In this document: in pieces, positions 7,830-16,300 of the stretch | Numbering within the stretch: the first letter of the stretch is position 1 | Layout of the letters: each line of letters begins with the position of its first letter | NCBI GenBank assembly: GCA_038874185.1 | Contig: JAVZCX010000008.1 | Span: 1-26,274 of the forward strand | DNA: 26,274 nucleotides | Source of the DNA: DTQF01 sp038874185 | GTDB taxonomy: Archaea; Micrarchaeota; Micrarchaeia; CABMEP01 | Direction: 5' to 3' | The notes under the pieces: model-generated | What the model was told of the DNA's origin: nothing | What the model saw: only the letters and a program-made list of their open reading frames with translations | Database searches by the model: none | Translations under genes and position numbers: made by a program

Positions 7830-8585
7830 TTCGAAATTGTTTTAGATGATGCGAAATTGTGGAAAAAAAGCATGGATGCGATTGTGAATCTAGTGAAGGA
7901 AGGTTCATTTGAATTTGACAAAGAAGGGATTAGGCTTATGGCTATGGATCCTTCTCAGATATCAATGCTTATTTTCAACCTTCCAAGTTCCGCCTTCTCA
8001 AAGTATGAAGTATCAGAAAAGGCAAAATTAGGGATAAACATTGAGGAATTCAGCAAGATAATGGGAAGAATGAGAGCAAAAGAAAAAATGGTGCTGAAGT
8101 ATGACGGATCAAATAAGCTTGATGTAACATTCATAGCTGAGAAGAGCAGAAGGTCATTCAAGATACCAATAATAGATGTGACACCAGGCCCTTCAAAGGC
8201 CCTGCAGATTGAATATAATACTTATATAAAGATGAAGGCAAGCATATTCAAGGAAATTTTAAAGGATGTAGCACTTATCAGTCCACATATACTTCTTGTA
8301 GCAGACCTGAAAAGATTCAAGGTCGAGGCAACTGGAGACAACTCAGGCGTGGAAATTGATTACGAGGGAGACGTGGAAGTCAAATCAGATGCAGTTACCC
8401 ACGGTCTATTCTCACGGGATTATTTGGATGACATAACAAAAGGAAGCGAGGATGAGGCTGATCTAACTGTTTATCTAGGTTCGCCAACACAAGCTGACAA
8501 GAGACCAAAGCCACTAAAGCTTGAATACAAGATCGGTTCTGCTTCATTCACTTATTTCCTTGCACCAAGAATCGAGACAGATTAA
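7827..8585 (+). CDS. pcn: PCNA sliding clamp, probable ATC start
   Basis: The DNA polymerase sliding clamp, a ring-forming processivity factor for polymerase, ligase and FEN1. From the ATC codon the product is 252 residues, the normal archaeal length, and begins (M)FEIVLDDAKLWKKSMDAIVN, matching the PCNA first strand and helix. Other family features are FEFDKEGIRLMAMDPSQISM, the DLKRFKVEATGD region and the C-terminal FTYFLAPRIETD. The first ordinary start codon in frame is TTG at 7857. It would remove ten conserved residues including the first beta strand, and no well-placed SD precedes it. There is no ATG, GTG or TTG between the upstream in-frame TGA at 7800 and the TTG at 7857. A sequencing error turning ATG into ATC is the alternative. 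No PIP-box partner can be read from this gene alone. Confidence 0.95.
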   Translation: MFEIVLDDAKLWKKSMDAIVNLVKEGSFEFDKEGIRLMAMDPSQISMLIFNLPSSAFSKYEVSEKAKLGINIEEFSKIMGRMRAKEKMVLKYDGSNKLDVTFIAEKSRRSFKIPIIDVTPGPSKALQIEYNTYIKMKASIFKEILKDVALISPHILLVADLKRFKVEATGDNSGVEIDYEGDVEVKSDAVTHGLFSRDYLDDITKGSEDEADLTVYLGSPTQADKRPKPLKLEYKIGSASFTYFLAPRIETD

Positions 8586-8587
8586 TC

Positions 8588-8625
8588 TTTTTAATTTTTA
8601 GAATTTATTTCTAATTTTATTTTTT
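8588..8625 (+). terminator. T-rich terminator after PCNA
   Basis: Successive T-runs (CTTTTTAATTTTTAG, then ATTTTATTTTTTG) start within a few bases of the PCNA stop codon, as expected for archaeal oligo-T termination. Confidence 0.5.
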
Positions 8626-8653
8626 GAATGCATTATAGGAGGTCTAATTTCAT

Positions 8654-8691
8654 AATATTTCTACAATGTTAATAGAAATATTTATATTTCT
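8654..8691 (+). promoter_or_regulatory. Promoter with nested inverted repeats upstream of ispDF
   Basis: AATATTTCTA (8654-8663) and TAGAAATATT (8673-8682) form a 10-bp inverted repeat with a 9-base spacer. A second one, AGAAATAT-TT-ATATTTCT, spans 8674-8691 and contains the TATA-like TATTTATA. AGAAA just before it fits a BRE. The TATA centre is about 37 bases before the ATG at 8721, giving a leader of about 10 bases. A repressor or activator site overlapping the promoter is possible, but the AT-rich background makes chance palindromes common. TAGAAATATTTA also occurs before smc at 13290. Confidence 0.4.
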
Positions 8692-8720
8692 CTCTTTGTT
8701 CTTTAATATTGTTGGTCTTT

Positions 8721-9950
8721 ATGGCATCCAAATTTTCAAATTATGTTATAATAGGTGCAGGCGGAAAAGGAGAAAGAATGGGCTGCAACAAGCAGCTTCT
8801 TGATCTTAAAGGAAAGCCAGTATTTATAAGAACATTAGAGGCATTCGATTCTCATCCTTTGATAGATGGAATAATTTTAGTAAGGCCAGCTGAATTAGAT
8901 AAAGACTTCAAAAACTTGGTTGAGAAATTCAACATTAAGAAAATCTATGCAGAAGCAGATGCAGGTAAAGAAAGGCAGTATTCGATGTATAACGGTCTTA
9001 AAAAGGTTCCAGAATGCAGCGTTGTTCTTTTTCACAATGGTGCAAATCCATTGGTAACTGAAAGAGAAATAACAGAATGTATTAAAGAGGCCTACAACAA
9101 CGGGGCAGCAGTAGTTGCACATCCTGTGAAAGACACTATCAAAAGAGTAAGGGATATGCTTGTTGTTGAAACACTTAGAAGATCTGAATTGTGGGCTATG
9201 CAGACGCCACAGGGAATAAGATACGACATTGCATTGAAGGCTTATGAAAACCTGATAAAAAACAACCTTCAATGCACAGATGACGTGCAGGCAGTAGAAT
9301 TGTTCGATCCAACCATTCCTATAAAAATAATTCAGGCGTCTCCGCAAAACATTAAGTTGACGACACCAATAGATATTTTAATCGCAGAGAGCTTTTTGGA
9401 AGCAAGAGAAGTAAATTTAAAGAAAGAAAGATATGAAATTGTTTATGGAATAGGAGAGGATTCGCACGAATTTTTGAGTGAATCAGAAAAGATTCAGGAA
9501 GAAAAAGAAAGAAACATTACTAAAAGATTAGTATTAGGTGGAGTTGTGGTTTCTAGTGAAATGGCCTTCAAAGCAAACAGCGATGGAGACGCACTACTTC
9601 ATGCAATCTCAAGAGCAATTCTTTCTGCAGTAAGCGGCCCTTCATTAGATTTTTTCGCTGATGACCTTGCAAAGAAAGGAGAGATAGACAGCAAAATATA
9701 TCTCAAATCAATACTTGATTATGCAAAAGAAAGAGGATATGCTGTAAAAGAGGCAAGAATAATAATTGAGGCAGGAAAGCCAAAATTAATGTACCATATA
9801 GAAAGGATTAAGGAAAGCATAGCAGAGCTGCTCGAGACAGATAAAGAAAATGTTGGTTTGGCTGTTCATTCCGGAGAAAAACTCTCTCTCATGGGATACG
9901 GCAAGGGATTAAGGGCGTTTGCATTTGTTTCGATGAAAAAGAAACTTTGA
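8721..9950 (+). CDS. ispDF: IspD-IspF fusion (MEP-pathway-like cytidylyltransferase plus cyclodiphosphate synthase)
   Basis: 409 residues in two domains. Residues 1-230 match IspD, which joins CTP to methylerythritol phosphate: GAGGKGERM with R19 and K24 in the P-loop-like nucleotide site, GKERQYSMYNGL, PVKDTIKR with T139, R154 in the LRRSELWAMQTPQ segment, and NIKLTTP with K212. The usual VHDAARP motif reads FHNGANP, so the Asp and Arg corresponding to E. coli D106 and R109 are both Asn. Residues 240-405 match IspF. The metal triad D247-x-H249 and H294 (SDGDALLHA) is present, but E. coli H34 and D46 correspond to N286 and R298, the GDIGKLFPD loop is changed, and TTTE reads HSGE. Bifunctional IspDF is known from some bacteria, while archaea normally use mevalonate routes. 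I start at the ATG at 8721, since the TTG at 8709 lies at the predicted transcription start. Confidence 0.9.
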   Translation: MASKFSNYVIIGAGGKGERMGCNKQLLDLKGKPVFIRTLEAFDSHPLIDGIILVRPAELDKDFKNLVEKFNIKKIYAEADAGKERQYSMYNGLKKVPECSVVLFHNGANPLVTEREITECIKEAYNNGAAVVAHPVKDTIKRVRDMLVVETLRRSELWAMQTPQGIRYDIALKAYENLIKNNLQCTDDVQAVELFDPTIPIKIIQASPQNIKLTTPIDILIAESFLEAREVNLKKERYEIVYGIGEDSHEFLSESEKIQEEKERNITKRLVLGGVVVSSEMAFKANSDGDALLHAISRAILSAVSGPSLDFFADDLAKKGEIDSKIYLKSILDYAKERGYAVKEARIIIEAGKPKLMYHIERIKESIAELLETDKENVGLAVHSGEKLSLMGYGKGLRAFAFVSMKKKL

Positions 9951-9985
9951 TCTACTACTTTATTCAGCAGGATTACTTAGAATTG

Positions 9986-11818
9986 TTATCTAGCTCCTCC
10001 TCCACCACCTCCGCCCCCTCCTCCAGCGCCAAATCCGCCCCGCGATGCTCCCTTTGCAAGAAGATTTATAAAAGACGCTTTTATCAAAAGGATATTCAAA
10101 AAGAAAAGCGAAGAATTTATTAATACATACATTTCTAGTAGAGAAAGATGGTAATCAGGTTCTACAATTTTAATCGCCTTTATTACTTTTTCCTGTATTC
10201 CGAATGCAGTCGCATAGACTAGGTGCTTATCCCAAAATACAATTTCTTTTAACTCTTTTTTCCCTAACAGTGTCAGATCCTCCATGAATCTGCGATACCT
10301 TAATATCTTTTCATGCCTTATCCTTCCTTTTTTAGACCATCGTCCGAGTATCTCAGGTCTGAGTGTAAGAAAAACCATTAAAACAGCATAGAATAGCCAA
10401 GAAGCAAGTAAACAAACAAAGAAAAGAGAGTAGTTGTTCTTTAAATCAAGAATGTAAAAACTAACAAGACCTATTATAAACCAGATAACGAATGAGATGT
10501 TCATGATCTTGTTGCCTTTGAAATTCAAATATCTTTTGCTTTTTATTATTTCAAAAGATTGTTTAGATACGTTATCTATTAAATTTAAAAGATCAAATTC
10601 GTATTCACTTGTGAAAAAAGAAGAAAACAACCCATTCTCTTTGTGATACTTAATATCAAATGAGAATTTACCATCCTTTAGATTTCTTTTTATAAAACTA
10701 AAGATTGTTTTTTGAACATCTGAAAGATTAGTTATGTCTTTGTCTTCAACAGGTATAAGAAATACTTTCTTTGTTTTTCCAAAAAGCGATTTTTCTTCCT
10801 CTTCTTTCAGTTTTAAATAACCAAGTCTGATCAATTCCATTATTTCAGCTGTTATGATTCTATTTACAAGTCCAGACTCCATATCTGAAGAATAGTTTGG
10901 CCTTAAAAGAAGCGCAGCTTCCGAAGGGGTCATGTCCTCTCCTATATCTGAAATATCTCTTATATACGGTGGAAGAGACTGGACTTCAGGATCTTCTCTT
11001 TCTTTTCCATAGACAAAGTATAAATAAACAAACATTAAGAAAGGAAAGAGCAGGAATAATGCTGCAATTATCTTTAATAATTGGGTTTCATCTAACCACC
11101 TTAATATTTTGTCTTCAAATCGATTTCCGGTTAGATAGTCATCCTCTCCTTTTATAATCTGTTCTTTTGTCATAACGATAAACGGTTTACGTAATTTAGA
11201 GAACCATTCTTTTGGCATGAGTAAGTTGATCTCATAGTAGCGTTCTGATGGATAGTTGAATGCAATTATTTCAATCTGATTCTCTTTTATATTGATCTGG
11301 CTTTCAGTGAAGTTATGGGTGTAAAAAACAGTTTCAGATGCAGGACCTGGGAGAACTATTTTGATATTAAGTTTTCCTATTTCTTTAGGCCATTCATCAT
11401 ACCAAATCTTATAAAAAAACTGTGCTGTATCTTTCTGTTCTAATATCTCTTCAGGAAGGGTATACTCAAAAATAGCAGTGTAGATCCCACTCCTAAATCC
11501 TTCATCTTTCCTAAGGACCATCTCATATCTTCCAATACCTAAATTTGTATAAAATCTGCAATTTGTTTCCACGCATCTTCCAGATTCATTTTTAATATTC
11601 AATAATAAAGGATGCCAGGTGTATAGCTCATGATAGCAATTGTAAGGGGTGCAGTAGAGATAGAACGTGATCTCTTCATGTACATTAATCGTTCCATCAC
11701 TGTTCAATTTATAAATAACAAATGCAGTCGGATTACTATATGTTTGTGCATAAATAATAGGCAATATTAGAAAAATTAAGAGAACAAACTCAACCTCTAA
11801 TTTTTGGCGATTATCCAT
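9986..11818 (-). CDS. DUF2207-family membrane protein with polyglycine tail
   Basis: A 610-residue protein in the usual DUF2207 range. It has a signal peptide (about 9-25), then an extracytoplasmic beta-rich domain (about 26-240). A transmembrane helix lies at about 247-268 (KIIAALFLLFPFLMFVYLYF). A long cytoplasmic region (about 270-425) begins SLPPYIRDI and includes MTPSEAALLLRP and an IMELIRLGYLKLKE winged-helix-like stretch. Two close helices follow at about 438-485, then the family block GRWSKKGRIRHEKILRYRRF and HLVYATAFGIQEKVIKAI. The C-terminus is RGGFGA plus ten glycines and AR, a hallmark of these proteins. The role of DUF2207 is not established. It is convergent with ispDF (35-base gap) and divergent from the repeat protein. 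The upstream GTGA lies closer to the ATG than at other genes, so the start is slightly less certain. Confidence 0.9.
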   Translation of the reverse strand: MDNRQKLEVEFVLLIFLILPIIYAQTYSNPTAFVIYKLNSDGTINVHEEITFYLYCTPYNCYHELYTWHPLLLNIKNESGRCVETNCRFYTNLGIGRYEMVLRKDEGFRSGIYTAIFEYTLPEEILEQKDTAQFFYKIWYDEWPKEIGKLNIKIVLPGPASETVFYTHNFTESQINIKENQIEIIAFNYPSERYYEINLLMPKEWFSKLRKPFIVMTKEQIIKGEDDYLTGNRFEDKILRWLDETQLLKIIAALFLLFPFLMFVYLYFVYGKEREDPEVQSLPPYIRDISDIGEDMTPSEAALLLRPNYSSDMESGLVNRIITAEIMELIRLGYLKLKEEEEKSLFGKTKKVFLIPVEDKDITNLSDVQKTIFSFIKRNLKDGKFSFDIKYHKENGLFSSFFTSEYEFDLLNLIDNVSKQSFEIIKSKRYLNFKGNKIMNISFVIWFIIGLVSFYILDLKNNYSLFFVCLLASWLFYAVLMVFLTLRPEILGRWSKKGRIRHEKILRYRRFMEDLTLLGKKELKEIVFWDKHLVYATAFGIQEKVIKAIKIVEPDYHLSLLEMYVLINSSLFFLNILLIKASFINLLAKGASRGGFGAGGGGGGGGGGAR

Positions 11819-11989
11819 ATATTCACATCAAACTTCTAATGGAGCATCTTTTAGACGATTAGAGCATAGATTTTTTTTATACGATTAAATTTAAAACCAT
11901 TATTATCAATCGTTTTCAGGTTGCTTTGGATATGGACAGATTCAAAAATCACTGCGCTCTCCTATATTTTCCAAGGATTTAACATAAGG

Positions 11990-12028
11990 TTTATAAATCA
12001 GGTTAACGTTGTATATTGTATTGGGGTG
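11990..12028 (+). promoter_or_regulatory. Promoter and SD of the helical-repeat gene
   Basis: TTTATAAAT at 11990-11998 predicts transcription from about 12021. GGGGTG at 12023-12028 then lies 6 bases before the ATG at 12035. This sets the start there and not at upstream in-frame codons, which would fall before the promoter. The rest of the 11819-12034 spacer shows only AT-rich sequence, with a further TATA-like stretch near 11878-11893. Confidence 0.5.
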
Positions 12029-12034
12029 TATTGG

Positions 12035-13210
12035 ATGAAAAATGAGAGAAAAGTTTTAAATGCTGAATCGAAAGCATTTCAAAAAGGAGAAATAATTGCA
12101 AATTCTAATAATGTTGTTAGCAGATTTTCGAAATATAAAGAAGCAACAGAAGGAGAGAAAGACCGAACTATTATGGAATATAAAAAAATCCCAGTAGAGA
12201 TCTTAGACTTAAACAACAATCTTGAAGCTATCGTTGGACGTACGAAAAGTAACAGGGTAATCTCAGCTCTAAAGACCATGGAATCTAACTACTCAGAAAC
12301 AGCAATATCAATTGCCCGCACTATCGGAAAGATCGCTGAATCCACAAAAAGCAAACGAATAGTCGGGACTACAATAGATACCATTATGAAATATAAAAAA
12401 AACCCAGAAACAGCAAGATTAATCTCTCTTAATCTTGAATATGTTGTCGAACACACAAAAAGCGAAGAAGCAGTCTTAAATGCAGCAAAGGTAATGGAAT
12501 CTGAAACTCCAGAAATGGCAATGGAAATCGCCTCCAGGCTTAGACGCATCTCTGAATATACAAAAAGCAAACAAGCGGTTACAGCCGCAGTAAATACCAT
12601 TATGAAATATAAGGAAACATCAGATTTGGTAGCAGAATCCGTCGCCCTTAGTCTTGACAAGATCGCTTACTATACAAAAAGCAAAGAAGCTGTCTTAGAG
12701 TTAGCAGAATTGTTTTCTTCAGACGCCTTGTATAATGCCATTGTGAAACATAAAGAAAGTATTTTAATGGCAGAATTAACCGCGCTCAGTTTTGAAGATA
12801 TTTTCGAATACACAAATAGCAAAGAAGCAGTCTTAAATGCAGCAAACCTCTTTTTGGAATTTGAAAATCCAGAAACAGCAACATCAGTTGTTCGCACTAT
12901 CGGAAAGATCGCTGAATCCACAAAAAGCAAACGAATAGTCAGAAATACAATAGATACCATTATGAAATATAAAGAAAACCCAGAAACAGCAGAATTGATC
13001 GCCCTTAGTCTTAAAAGCATTTTCGAACACACAAATAGCAAAGAGGCGGTCTCAAATGCAACAAAGCTAATTTTAGAATCTGAAACAATAAAATCAGCAA
13101 GATCCATCGCCTTCGCTCTTGAAAAGATTGCATACCATACAGATAGTAAAGAAGCAGTCTTGGATGCAATAGAAGACATTAAAGATACACAAACTGCAAA
13201 TCGCGATTAA
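12035..13210 (+). CDS. Alpha-helical (HEAT/ARM-like) repeat protein of unknown function
   Basis: 391 residues, nearly all made of eight to nine helical repeats of 34-46 residues. Each repeat has a core like T-K/N-S-K-x-A-V followed by a helix, a charged turn (KYKENPETA) and a second helix (ALSLxxIAEY). The spacing TKSK to TKSK is 37, 35, 38, 46, 36, 37 and 36 residues. No signal peptide, membrane segment or enzyme motif is visible. The pattern suggests an alpha-solenoid that binds protein or nucleic acid. Two repeats are nearly identical at DNA level 576 bases apart, showing recent internal duplication. The first 50 residues are a non-repetitive, charged leader. It is followed by smc with its own promoter. 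The family name is uncertain and no function can be claimed. Confidence 0.85.
   Translation: MKNERKVLNAESKAFQKGEIIANSNNVVSRFSKYKEATEGEKDRTIMEYKKIPVEILDLNNNLEAIVGRTKSNRVISALKTMESNYSETAISIARTIGKIAESTKSKRIVGTTIDTIMKYKKNPETARLISLNLEYVVEHTKSEEAVLNAAKVMESETPEMAMEIASRLRRISEYTKSKQAVTAAVNTIMKYKETSDLVAESVALSLDKIAYYTKSKEAVLELAELFSSDALYNAIVKHKESILMAELTALSFEDIFEYTNSKEAVLNAANLFLEFENPETATSVVRTIGKIAESTKSKRIVRNTIDTIMKYKENPETAELIALSLKSIFEHTNSKEAVSNATKLILESETIKSARSIAFALEKIAYHTDSKEAVLDAIEDIKDTQTANRD
12317..12420 (+). repeat. Internal coding repeat, copy 1
   Basis: About 104 bases nearly identical to 12893-12996. The first 48 bases are identical, and only a few scattered differences follow. The copies are 576 bases (192 codons) apart, so the frame is kept. 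Confidence 0.9.
12893..12996 (+). repeat. Internal coding repeat, copy 2
   Basis: The second copy of the segment at 12317-12420. It encodes the same IGKIAESTKSKRIV core followed by TIDTIMKYK and NPETA. Neighbouring repeats are far more diverged, which points to recent duplication or gene conversion. Confidence 0.9.
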
Positions 13211-13233
13211 TAATCAAATCGCGATTAATCATC
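13198..13233. repeat. 18-bp tandem duplication with 10-bp palindromes at the end of the repeat-protein gene
   Basis: AAATCGCGATTAATAATC at 13198-13215 is followed by a copy with one A-to-C change at 13216-13233. Each unit contains the perfect palindrome AATCGCGATT. The first unit includes the last codons and the stop of the gene. In this AT-rich setting TCGCGA is rare, so a paired binding site is possible. A stem formed between copies might also act in termination, although no strong T-run follows. Confidence 0.85.
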
Positions 13234-13289
13234 TTTACTTTTAGAGAGATCAATTATGCCTGCTAGAATGTGATGGATTCTTACGAATA

Positions 13290-13310
13290 TAGAAATATTT
13301 AATAAATTTA
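13290..13310 (+). promoter_or_regulatory. BRE/TATA-like promoter of smc
   Basis: TAGAAATATTTAATAAATTTA at 13290-13310 begins with the same 12 bases as the ispDF promoter. Transcription is predicted from about 13325. GTGAG at 13337-13341 with a 3-base spacer then precedes the ATG at 13345. Confidence 0.45.
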
Positions 13311-13344
13311 ATACCCATATTCATATGCTTATTATAGTGAGCTT

Positions 13345-16300
13345 ATGGCGACCATATATGAAATCACATTGCGTAATTTCAAGTCATTCAAGGCAGTGAA
13401 GATTCCATTGACAAAAGGTTTCAATGCAATAATAGGTCCAAATGGATCAGGAAAATGCATAGTTGGAGAATCAGAAGTTCTTCTTGCAGACGGTACAATA
13501 TCTAAAATCGAAGACTTAGTGGAATCAGCACTCCTAAAAGATTGTCAGCTTATGAGCGACGGAATGTTTACAACCTACAATCCTTCAAATATTGAGGTTT
13601 TGTCTCTTAATCCCATTACTTTAAAGGAAGAACCCAGAAGAGTGAGCGCATTTATCAAACGCAAATCTCCAGATAAACTTTATACAATCAAAACAAAATT
13701 AGGAAAAGAATTAACTGCTACAGGTTATCATCCACTTTTTACAATAAAAAATGGAATGCTGGTTTCAGTAAATGCAGATGAACTACATGTAGGCATGCCT
13801 ATAGCAGTTCCTAGAAAGATTGATACTTATCGTACACAGATAAGCCCCCTCTTAGAGCTTGCAAAAAAAGATTCTGATGTTTATTTCAGTGATTCAGATA
13901 AAAAATTGAGAATGAAACTTAGAATGTATAAGAGAGTAAAGAAACTGAAATGGAAAGAAATCGCAGAATCTGCCGGCATTCCTCCACAGGCATTAATTTC
14001 TTTTGTAGGTAACCAACCAATAAAACTAAAATTCGCTTATAAGCTAGCTAAAAGCATAGGACTTAGCGACGAAGATATAGTCCATCTTTTTGACAAGTTA
14101 AAAGGAAGAGGTAAACTTAAATACGTAAAAATCCCAGCCGTAGTTGATGAACGTCTTGCAAGATTCTTAGGTTATGTAATATCTGAAGGAAGAGTCGTAA
14201 GTAACGAGATATTTTTCTTCAATGATTCAGATGAATTAATAAACGACTTCAAATCAATTACGAAAGAATTATTTGACTGTGAAAGTGTGGAATGTGTTTA
14301 TAAAGACAGAAGATTTCTAATTCTGCCATCTTCTGTTATAGTTCAGATGCTAAAGCATGTTTTTGACGTAACTCCATTTTCTCACTCTTCAAAGAAAGAA
14401 GTTCCTAAAATCCTATTCAAGGCAGACAAGAAAGTAATATCTGCATTTATTGAAGCACTATACGATGGAGATGGTTATTTCACAGCAAAAGAAAGCAACA
14501 GGTTTAGTATAGAATACGATACTGCAAGTAAGCAGTTTGCTAAAGAGCTTAGTCTTTTACTTTTGAATTTTGGCATCATTTCAAAAATTAATTCTTCTTA
14601 TAAAAAAGCAACTAATTCTTCAAAAGGAATAAAGAGAATTTATTACAGGGTTTCAATCAGCGGCTTGGAGAATATTCGGAACTTTGCAAAAAACATCTTT
14701 CCAAAAATAGATTATAAATATAAAGCATTGGTTGGAATGAGGGATTCCAACAAATCACCCGGAAACAATGTAGATCTGATCCCCAACATCAACGAAACAA
14801 TATTCCATGCACTTCGCGATGCAGGATTTACAGATAGAAAATTAAAACAGATCAAGCCGAGCAAGATACGTGCTTATTTCGAAGATAGATGCTATCCTAC
14901 CAGAGATGGATTAGTGCAATTAGTTAAGATCCTGCCAAATTCAAATCTTAGGAATCAGTTATCATTGCTTTCTGATTCGGATGTCTTTTGGGATGTAATA
15001 ACCTCTATTGAAGAAGTAAAGGGAAGGGAATGGGTGTATGATCTTGCTGTAGAAGAGACGCACAACTTTATTGCGGAGGGAATATTTGTACACAATAGCA
15101 ACATTTGCGATGCAATACGTTTTCTATTCGGAGAAACAAGCCTTTCAGCATTAAGAGCAAGATCCGTAAATGATTTAATCCACGGTGGGGGAGAAAAGGC
15201 TTCAATTACAATGAAGATTACAAATGTTAAGAATAAAGATATCCTTAAGGACAATAACGGAAACGGGACGATAGAAATTGTAAGGAAACTGAAGAAGAAT
15301 GGTGGTACAGCATACTGGCTGAATGGAAAGAGAACAACAAAGAATGTAGTCATGGACTTTCTTGCTTCTGAAGGTTTAGAAGTAAGCTCTCATAATGTTA
15401 TTGCTCAAGGTGAAGTTGATAAGATAGTCAGATTCACAGCGAAACAAAGAAGAGAGGTAATAGATGAGATTGCAGGAGTTGCAGAATACGAAGAAAAGAA
15501 AAAAGAAGCAATGAATGAACTTAGCAAGGTTGATCAAAGATTAAATGAGGCAGCAGTCGTAATGAACGAAAGGGAAGGAATATTGCAGGAGCTGGAGAAG
15601 GAAAAAGACGCAGCCTTGAAATACATGGCTTTAAAAGACGAGCAAAGAAGATTAAAAGGAACTATTATACTCAATCAGTACTCAAAACAAGAAAGGGAAT
15701 TTGAAAGCACAGTAAAGAAGCTTACTGAGATTGAAAAGCAATTCGCAGAAATAGAACAACAAATGCAGGAATTCCAGAAAAAGCTCCAGACGCTGGAAGC
15801 AAACAGGAACGACATTGCAAACAAGATTGCATCCAAAGACCAAAGAAATATTTATGCAGAAGTAGATGATCTTAGAAACAAGAAGATGCTTAACGAATCT
15901 CTTATCTTTGAGAAGGATGCAAACCTGCAAAGACTTGATTCAGAGATTACAAAACTAACCCAAGAAATGACTGAAATTGAGTCAAAGCTGTCTACATTCA
16001 CAGGTTCCAAGAGGGCAGCGGCAACAAGAGCAGTTGAATTAAAGAAGCTTATCGACAGCTTAAATGAACAGAAGAAAAAAGTAGCTGCAGAATGGGAGGA
16101 AAAAAGAAAGAACTTCGGTCTTTTCGATGTTAAATTTGATGAGCTTAGAAAGAAAGAGATAAAGCTTAAGGAAGAAATTGCAAAATTGAATGCGAAACTA
16201 GACGTTTCCTCAGGCAACAAAGATGAAAAGAAGATGGTAAATGAATTGAAGGAAATAAAGTCAACAATAGAAAGAAACAATGTAGAGCTCGAAAGACTTT

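Noticed and set aside
8637..8643. AGGAGGT, a perfect SD sequence between PCNA and ispDF
   Set aside because: No start codon with an open frame follows at a workable distance. The ispDF start is about 78 bases away.
8895..9347. Minus-strand open frame of 150 codons within ispDF
   Set aside because: It is Cys/Phe-rich shadow coding opposite a well-supported gene.
12289..13179. Two minus-strand open frames opposite the helical-repeat gene
   Set aside because: They mirror the repeat structure of the plus-strand gene and have no promoter or SD of their own.
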